Assembly: GCA_012735575.1 (NCBI GenBank)
Contig: JAAYGY010000028.1
Location: 1-43,233, forward strand
DNA from: Clostridiales bacterium
Lineage (GTDB): Bacteria; Bacillota; Clostridia; Caldicoprobacterales; UBA3941
Length of the DNA: 43,233 nt
Reading direction: 5' to 3'
Below are positions 37,642 through 43,233 of the stretch, piece by piece. The translations under genes were made by a program, and so were the position numbers. The notes under the pieces are model-generated. The model saw nothing but the letters and a program-made list of their open reading frames with translations. It ran no database searches and was not told the DNA's origin. How positions within the stretch are numbered: position 1 is the first letter of the stretch; each line of letters opens with the position of its first letter.

Positions 37642-37815
37642 TTAAGTAAAAATATTATCTTCAAAATCCAAAGTTACTTCTTCATAACAATCTTTACAAT
37701 GTCCTCGATACATATAGCTGCATTGCTCACAGATTTGCCCACCACAATCGGGACAAAGGGAGATATTTTCCTGATCAAAAGAATAACCGCATATAGAACA
37801 AGTTACTTTAACCAT
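37642..37815 (-). CDS. Small cysteine-rich protein with two zinc knuckle pairs, 57 residues
   Basis: A 57-residue protein reading MVKVTCSICGYSFDQENISL at the start. Cysteines are at 6, 9, 21, 24, 29, 32, 40 and 43, that is CxxC-x11-CxxC-x4-CxxC-x7-CxxC, enough for two zinc sites. The C terminus is acidic (TLDFEDNIFT). A ribosome binding site AAAGGTGGG lies upstream of the ATG. I do not recognise the family; it may bind nucleic acid or be a protein adaptor. The tight cysteine pattern makes it very unlikely to be a chance frame. Confidence 0.75.
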   Translation of the reverse strand: MVKVTCSICGYSFDQENISLCPDCGGQICEQCSYMYRGHCKDCYEEVTLDFEDNIFT

Positions 37816-37950
37816 GGATTTTATCCCACCTTTCCTCTTGTTTCTCTCTTATTATACCTATATAAACCTTATTTATTCCTATAAAACTTCCAATCATATT
37901 TAATTATGAAATACTATGAATATGAAATACCAACAAAGTTCAAAAAACAA

Positions 37951-37989
37951 AAAAACATATCTTACCTATATTAATGAAGGTAAGATATG
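37951..37989 (-). terminator. Intrinsic terminator of the tRNA-Ser pair
   Basis: CATATCTTACC (37956-37966) pairs with GGTAAGATATG (37979-37989), loop 12 bases, followed on the minus strand by TTTTTTTGTTTTTTG. It lies 7 bases beyond the tRNA-Ser(GCT) end. Confidence 0.92.
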
Positions 37990-37996
37990 GTTTTTC

Positions 37997-38087
37997 TGGC
38001 GGAGAAGGAGGGATTTGAACCCTCGCGCCGGTCACCCGACCTACGCCCTTAGCAGGGGCGCCCCTTCGGCCACTTGGGTACTTCTCC
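37997..38087 (-). tRNA. tRNA-Ser, anticodon GCT
   Basis: A 91-base class II tRNA with encoded CCA. Acceptor GGAGAAG/CTTCTCC, anticodon stem CGCCC/GGGCG with loop CTGCTAA (GCT, reading AGC and AGU), long variable arm, T-arm GGGTTCAAATCCC. It follows tRNA-Ser(TGA) by 14 bases; the two form one unit downstream of serS. Confidence 0.97.
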
Positions 38088-38101
38088 ATATATTATTAGC
38101 T

Positions 38102-38190
38102 TGGCGGAGAGGGAGGGATTCGAACCCCCGGCACCTTTCGGTGTCACTGGTTTTCAAGACCAGCTCCATAAACCACTCGGACACCTCTCC
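38102..38190 (-). tRNA. tRNA-Ser, anticodon TGA
   Basis: An 89-base class II tRNA with encoded CCA. Acceptor GGAGAGG pairs with CCTCTCC, anticodon loop CTTGAAA gives TGA (reads UCA and other UCN), long variable arm present. First of the two-tRNA serine unit; serS lies 161 bases upstream on the same strand. Confidence 0.97.
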
Positions 38191-38219
38191 TTATTGAGAG
38201 TATACAATAGTTGTTAAAC

Positions 38220-38255
38220 AGTTATGAAATCTATGTAAACATAGATTTCATAACT
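38220..38255. repeat. Perfect 16-bp inverted repeat between serS and the serine tRNAs
   Basis: AGTTATGAAATCTATG and CATAGATTTCATAACT pair perfectly around TAAA. No T-run follows on either strand. On the minus strand it lies about 95 bases after the serS stop and about 30 before the tRNA. It may end serS transcription, protect the 3' end, or help processing of a serS-tRNA precursor. Confidence 0.8.
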
Positions 38256-38351
38256 GACACTTTAATAGTATATCAAAAGAAATAAGGTCTGTCAACTTAT
38301 TTTATGTTCCAATTTCTCTCAAAAAAGGCTGAAAAATGGGCTACTTAAACA

Positions 38352-39900
<1,549 letters not shown>

Positions 39901-40103
39901 CCCTCTAAATTGTTACTTATTATTATACTATATTGGCTCAGATATGCAACAGCTTTTTACTATCATTTTTACATCAGCCTGTGAAAGTTCTATGAATGAA
40001 TATATCAGCTTTTGGATATACTTAAAATATTATGAACTTCTATGCAACAATCCTAAAAAATTTAAACATCCTTTGGCTAAAGTGTAGAATTTATCGAAAA
40101 TTG

Positions 40104-40131
40104 TTGTAAAATGTCTAGAATATGTTATAAT
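40104..40131 (+). promoter_or_regulatory. Extended -10 promoter for a candidate small RNA
   Basis: TTGTAA (40104-40109), 16 bases, then TATAAT (40126-40131) preceded by TG-T, which is an extended -10. It points rightwards into a region without a plus-strand gene for more than 1 kb, and away from serS. Confidence 0.55.
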
Positions 40132-40137
40132 CTAATA

Positions 40138-40275
40138 AACAATAAATTACGGATTTTTAACATATTTGTTAAATATCTTTTAAATGATGTTAGTCAATAA
40201 TATTAGTGTGCTTTATTGACATCCTTTTATATATATACTTTATGCCGGCCTTTTTATAGCCGGCATTATTTTTTA
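40138..40275 (+). ncRNA. Candidate three-hairpin small RNA between serS and niaR
   Basis: After the promoter there are three perfect stems in order: TTTAACA/TGTTAAA (40156-40173), GTCAATAA/TTATTGAC (40193-40220) and ATGCCGGC/GCCGGCAT (40242-40266). The last is followed by TATTTTTT on the plus strand, a good intrinsic terminator for rightward but not leftward transcription. No open frame with a ribosome binding site lies inside. The expected RNA is about 135 bases and its 3' end overlaps the niaR stop codon, so antisense control of niaR is possible. The hairpins could instead belong to the niaR 3' end on the other strand. No known family recognised. Confidence 0.45.
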
Positions 40276-40791
40276 GCTTTCCAAAAGATACCCCTTTTCT
40301 TTCAGAGCTTCTTCTATTTTATCCAATATACTGGAATCCTGCGCTTCAACGGTATGCAGGTGAATACCTTCGCTGAGGTATGATAAAGGCTTTACCCCTT
40401 TTTTCTCCATCTCCTGGACAAAATTTATAACGTCATAGGCAGATGAAATCATTAGGTCAGCCTTAAATTCACCATAAACATCGTGCTCTACTCTTACATC
40501 TATAATTGTGCCTCCAAAGTTAACTATTGTCATTAGTTCGTCCTTCATATCATCGTAGTCATGCTTGCAGGCAATAACCCTTCTAGTACGGTGTTTATCA
40601 AATATTTTAGGTATCATATATCCCTGGGGGGTTGCTATAATTTCTTGTCCACTGGCTCTCAGTAAAGCAATATCCTGCACTATTACCTGTCTACTTACAC
40701 CAAAAATTTCAGCTAATTGGGATCCTTTTACCGGCTTATGGCTTTTCTTTATATTTTCTAAAATAGCCTGCCTTCTTTTCTCAGAACTCAT
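40273..40791 (-). CDS. niaR: Nicotinate-responsive repressor NiaR (HTH plus 3H domain)
   Basis: A 172-residue regulator. The N-terminal winged helix (about 1-60) includes GSQLAEIFGVSRQVIVQDIA. The C-terminal 3H domain has its metal ligands in CKHDYDDMKDEL (His77, Glu85) and GIHLHTVEA (His144, His146). NiaR represses NAD biosynthesis and niacin uptake genes when nicotinate is plentiful. No nad genes lie nearby in the window, so its targets are elsewhere. The ribosome binding site GGGGAGGAT is strong. Confidence 0.93.
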   Translation of the reverse strand: MSSEKRRQAILENIKKSHKPVKGSQLAEIFGVSRQVIVQDIALLRASGQEIIATPQGYMIPKIFDKHRTRRVIACKHDYDDMKDELMTIVNFGGTIIDVRVEHDVYGEFKADLMISSAYDVINFVQEMEKKGVKPLSYLSEGIHLHTVEAQDSSILDKIEEALKEKGYLLES

Positions 40792-40854
40792 ATAAATCCT
40801 CCCCTCTTTAATAATTATACCATATTTAACCCTATCATTCTCACAAAAATAAAA

Positions 40855-40885
40855 AGCCTCACGGTTAACTCAAAACCATGAGACT
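40855..40885 (-). terminator. Intrinsic terminator of trxA
   Basis: AGTCTCATGGTT pairs with AACCGTGAGGCT (with one G-T and one mismatch) around 7 bases, followed on the minus strand by TTTTTATTTTTG. It begins about 20 bases after the trxA stop. Confidence 0.88.
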
Positions 40886-40905
40886 TCTTTAAACCCATTT
40901 TATAA

Positions 40906-41235
40906 CTATGCTATTAAACTATCCAGTACACTGGTCAGCTGCCCTTTAGGTCTGGCTCCCAGTATACGCTGCACTTCTCTTCCATCTTTGAAAAAGATCA
41001 AAGTAGGTATACTCATTACTCCAAATTGTAAGGCAAGATCTCTGTTTTCGTCTACATTGATTTTTGCCACAGTGGCTTTGCCCTTATATTCCCTTGCTAT
41101 CTGATCAATAATTGGAGAGATCATTTTACAAGGACCGCACCAATCAGCGTAAAAATCTACTAATACCGGTTCTTTGCTACTTAACACTTCTTCCGCAAAA
41201 TTCTGTTGGTTTAATTGAATAACATTACCCACCAT
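40906..41235 (-). CDS. trxA: Thioredoxin
   Basis: A 109-residue classic thioredoxin. The redox site is WCGPC (Cys33 and Cys36), followed by the conserved cis-Pro region MSIPTLIFFKDGREV. It reduces disulfides in enzymes such as ribonucleotide or methionine sulfoxide reductases, both found in this window. A strong AGGAGGAAG site precedes the start. It is monocistronic, with a terminator after it. Confidence 0.97.
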   Translation of the reverse strand: MVGNVIQLNQQNFAEEVLSSKEPVLVDFYADWCGPCKMISPIIDQIAREYKGKATVAKINVDENRDLALQFGVMSIPTLIFFKDGREVQRILGARPKGQLTSVLDSLIA

Positions 41236-41388
41236 GCTACTTCCTCCTATAAATTTTCCTTATTTCTATATCGTAATATTATGATATAATATTATTATGT
41301 TTTTGTCAATACTCTTTTATAATATTTTTCTTAATTAAATTTTAAGTTTGGGAAAGAATAAAGAAAAACATAAAAAGGAAGGCTTGAC

Positions 41389-42297
41389 ATGAAAATAAGT
41401 ACTTATTTAATAATATTTTTTATAATACTTTTATTTGCTCTAGGCTTTGTACTAGGATATAATCAGAATCCAAATGCTACAAAATTTCAGAATGAAAACA
41501 ATAAATTTATCGATCATAACGAAAGACAAATTTATGAAGAAAGACAGATTGGAATAACAGATCAGCAAGAAACTAAAAACAATATAGTATTTGGCACAAA
41601 AACTGATAATGAAACAGAGTCGGAAAAAGCTCCAGATGTGGAATATTATAAAAAAGCAAAAGTATTACAAAATCTTTATCCTGATACCTTTATAATGAAC
41701 CATCAAACCTTTGAAAAGAAAATAGCTCTAACCTTTGATGACGGTCCTGATGGAAAAACTACTCCAAGAATCCTGGATACTCTTAAAGAATATAATGTGA
41801 CTGCCACCTTTTTTGTATTAGGTAAAAATGTAAAATTATACCCCAAAATAGTTAACCGAATGATAAATGAAGGACACCAGGTGGCTAATCATAGCTGGTC
41901 TCATCTACGACCTACAGAACTGTCCCTTGAAGAATTTTTGCTGGAAATAGATTCTGCTGAGGAAATTTTACAAAACTATATCAATAGATTAGAGTTTTTC
42001 TACTACCGCCCTCCCTATGGACTACTAACTCCTGAACAAATAGAAGAAATTAATTATAAAGGATACAAAATTATTAGCTGGTCTATAGATTCATTGGACT
42101 GGAATGTATCTGAACCAGAAAAGATCCAGGATAAGGTAATCTCATCTGTTCATCCCGGGGCCATTATACTTATGCATAGTGCAGGAGGCAAAGATCAACG
42201 GGAAGGCACAATTAAAGCCCTGCCTGGTATCATCGAAAACCTTACCAAACAAGGCTATGAGTTTGTTACAGTCCATAATTTAATAAATGAAATTTAA
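41389..42297 (+). CDS. Polysaccharide deacetylase (NodB domain), membrane-anchored
   Basis: A 302-residue protein with an N-terminal signal anchor (YLIIFFIILLFALGFVLGY, about 6-24), a low-complexity linker to about residue 85, and a NodB catalytic domain (about 108-298). Catalytic and metal residues are in LTFDDGPD (Asp117, Asp118) and NHSWSH (His168, His172). The YRPPYG, DSLDW and ILMHS motifs also match. It should remove acetyl groups from peptidoglycan or other exported N-acetylated glycans. Plus strand, convergent with the LiaF-like gene downstream. Confidence 0.94.
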   Translation: MKISTYLIIFFIILLFALGFVLGYNQNPNATKFQNENNKFIDHNERQIYEERQIGITDQQETKNNIVFGTKTDNETESEKAPDVEYYKKAKVLQNLYPDTFIMNHQTFEKKIALTFDDGPDGKTTPRILDTLKEYNVTATFFVLGKNVKLYPKIVNRMINEGHQVANHSWSHLRPTELSLEEFLLEIDSAEEILQNYINRLEFFYYRPPYGLLTPEQIEEINYKGYKIISWSIDSLDWNVSEPEKIQDKVISSVHPGAIILMHSAGGKDQREGTIKALPGIIENLTKQGYEFVTVHNLINEI

Positions 42298-42312
42298 TAA
42301 ATGAAAGATAAT

Positions 42313-42984
42313 TTAATTAAGTATATCTATACCCCCGAACATGACAAGGCATTTTATTTCAAGTACAGGCTGATTTTCTATATCACCTACAGAGGTTTTG
42401 ACTTTATTTTCCCAAGCTCCAAATATTGGTGTACCTTTTACTACAACCCGCCAGTGGTCCGGTACTTTAACCTCAATACCACCAAAAACAGCAGTTAATT
42501 CCAAAAAAGCACCTTCCTGAGACAGCTCAGCCTGCCTTAGATCTAAATCAATACCACCAAAGGCAACCGTAGCACTTCCTCCAGTAAAATTTTTCGAAAT
42601 ACATTTATTCTCTAATCCTGAAAAAACAACAAAGTGGTCGATGATATCATCTGTATATTCTTCTAGGTTATCTTTTTTTTTAGGGCGTTCAAATATGATG
42701 AATAAACCTATAACTATTAGAATAGTTGGCCATAAATACTTACCTATATCACTAGGTAATAGACCTAAAATTTTTAATTGGAAAAACCCACCGATAAATA
42801 TAAGGATAATAGCTGATTTAGAAGAATGCCCTTTAGAAAAAAGCTGATTAACACCTATAGCTATCAAAATCACAGGCCAGTACATGGATACTAATGTAGC
42901 AAACTTTATAATTTCCAGTTTATCTAATAGAAATAAAGTCCCTAGTATAACGAACAATATTCCAATAAAAGTTCGACCACGCAT
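42313..42984 (-). CDS. LiaI/LiaF-like membrane protein
   Basis: A 223-residue protein with about four membrane helices in the first 105 residues (a LiaI/DUF5668-like module) and a C-terminal LiaF-like beta-domain (about 125-223) with repeated VAFGGIDLDL, AVFGGIEVKV and VMFGGIDILN. It is the larger relative of the 31361-31882 protein. LiaF proteins modulate envelope stress sensing. The ribosome binding site AGGGGG is strong. No LiaRS kinase/regulator pair is next to it. Confidence 0.85.
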   Translation of the reverse strand: MRGRTFIGILFVILGTLFLLDKLEIIKFATLVSMYWPVILIAIGVNQLFSKGHSSKSAIILIFIGGFFQLKILGLLPSDIGKYLWPTILIVIGLFIIFERPKKKDNLEEYTDDIIDHFVVFSGLENKCISKNFTGGSATVAFGGIDLDLRQAELSQEGAFLELTAVFGGIEVKVPDHWRVVVKGTPIFGAWENKVKTSVGDIENQPVLEIKCLVMFGGIDILN

Positions 42985-43065
42985 ATATTAACCCCCTATA
43001 TCAAATTATAACCAGTTTATAGGAATTTTTGGGGAAAGTCAATATGAATTTTCAGATACAAACAA

Positions 43066-43095
43066 AGCCCCAAGGGATTAACCTTGAGGCTCTAA
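43066..43095 (-). terminator. Intrinsic terminator of the rRNA operon
   Basis: CCTCAAGG and CCTTGGGG pair around a short loop (one G-T pair), read on the minus strand about 15 bases after the 5S gene and followed by T-rich sequence. It ends the rRNA transcript that comes from the right. Confidence 0.8.
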
Positions 43096-43107
43096 AATAT
43101 ATTTGAA

Positions 43108-43192
43108 TCCGGCAGCGACCTACTCTCCCAGGGGGTCTCCCCCCAAGTACCATCGGCGCTGAAGGGCTTAACTTCTGTGTTCGGTATGGGAA
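43108..43192 (-). rRNA. rrf: 5S ribosomal RNA, 3' portion
   Basis: Read on the minus strand, the last roughly 85 bases of 5S are present: CCATACCGAACACAGAAGTT, the CGCCGATGGTACTTGG stretch, and the GGGAGAGTAGGTCGCTGCC end. The first roughly 30 bases of 5S are missing, since the sequence runs directly into 23S-like sequence. The gene is therefore incomplete. Confidence 0.9.
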
Positions 43193-43233
43193 ATCTTATC
43201 TTGAGGGGGGCTTCACGCTTAGATGCCTTCAGC
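43186..43233 (-). rRNA. rrl: 23S ribosomal RNA fragment joined directly to 5S
   Basis: The minus strand here reads GCTGAAGGCATCTAAGCGTG and then AAGCCCCCCTCAAGATAAGA, which is the 23S region near its 3' end (around E. coli position 2750 onward). In a normal operon at least 100 more bases of 23S, a spacer, and the 5' part of 5S would follow. Here the sequence switches to mid-5S at a shared seven-base TTCCCAT (43186-43192). The join is most easily explained as an assembly artefact at a contig end. Confidence 0.85.

Noticed and set aside
37621-37884. Plus-strand open frame of 87 codons
   Set aside because: It is the antisense shadow of the cysteine-rich 57-residue gene, which has the better start and a clear zinc-binding pattern.
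40216-40239. A second promoter (TTGACA ... TATACT) inside the candidate small RNA
   Set aside because: The spacing is only 12 bases, too short for a sigma-A promoter; the TTGACA is part of a hairpin arm.

Overview
The window looks like a chromosomal contig of an anaerobic, low-GC Gram-positive bacterium (class Clostridia, Bacillota). The evidence is AT-rich DNA with strong purine-rich ribosome binding sites, a T-box leader on serS, a B12-dependent (class II) ribonucleotide reductase, NiaR, LiaF-like proteins, a two-gene DUF39/NIL-ferredoxin homocysteine system typical of anaerobes, and a LytTR regulator beside NHLP peptide-leader genes. Both ends cut genes: a minus-strand gene at base 1, and an rRNA operon at base 43233 whose last bases look like a chimeric 23S/5S join. 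No CRISPR array, intact transposon or prophage was seen.

Layout. 1-4.8 kb: glycoside hydrolases (GH2 beta-galactosidase, GH29 alpha-fucosidase). 4.9-9.9 kb: an unusual, partly decayed locus with two tandem NHLP-type RiPP leader genes (the downstream one carries an in-frame amber), a LytTR response regulator and a very large 7TMR-DISM hybrid sensor kinase whose sensor domain is interrupted by two stop codons where tryptophans are expected. 10.5-15.5 kb: a diguanylate cyclase, an Lrp-type regulator with an ABC importer of the TrpXYZ type, and a stand-alone GGDEF protein. 15.5-23.3 kb: nucleotide metabolism and housekeeping (folA, thyA, class II RNR, MazG-like, free-Met-sulfoxide reductase, tRNA-Ser(CGA), tadA). 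23.4-26.8 kb: intracellular subtilase, AEC transporter, MscL with a zinc-ribbon tail, tRNA-Arg(CCT). 26.8-31.9 kb: homocysteine biosynthesis proteins (UPF0280, NIL-ferredoxin, DUF39), HtpG and a LiaF-like protein. 31.9-35.1 kb: uxaC; then a roughly 600-bp gene-free region with five perfect DnaA boxes and two consensus promoters, at the point where gene direction switches; then a DUF1538 membrane protein and a PII protein. 35.2-37.0 kb: ECF sigma/anti-sigma pair and an unknown small gene. 37.2-43.2 kb: tRNA-Arg(ACG), tRNA-Ser(GCT), tRNA-Ser(TGA), serS with T-box, a candidate structured small RNA, niaR, trxA, a polysaccharide deacetylase, a second LiaF-like protein, and the end of an rRNA operon.

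How it works together. Most genes, including the rRNA, run on the minus strand, which suggests the replication origin lies to the right. The serS / tRNA-Ser / tadA grouping next to an rRNA operon recalls the origin-proximal region of Bacillus subtilis. That makes the DnaA-box cluster at 33.4-33.7 kb more likely a secondary DnaA-binding or titration locus than oriC, but this is open. Three serine tRNAs plus a T-box-controlled seryl-tRNA synthetase form a serine-decoding cluster, and TadA has its expected substrate tRNA-Arg(ACG) in the same window.

The best candidates for something undescribed are the decaying NHLP-RiPP/LytTR locus, the DnaA-box cluster and the three-hairpin small RNA between serS and niaR.
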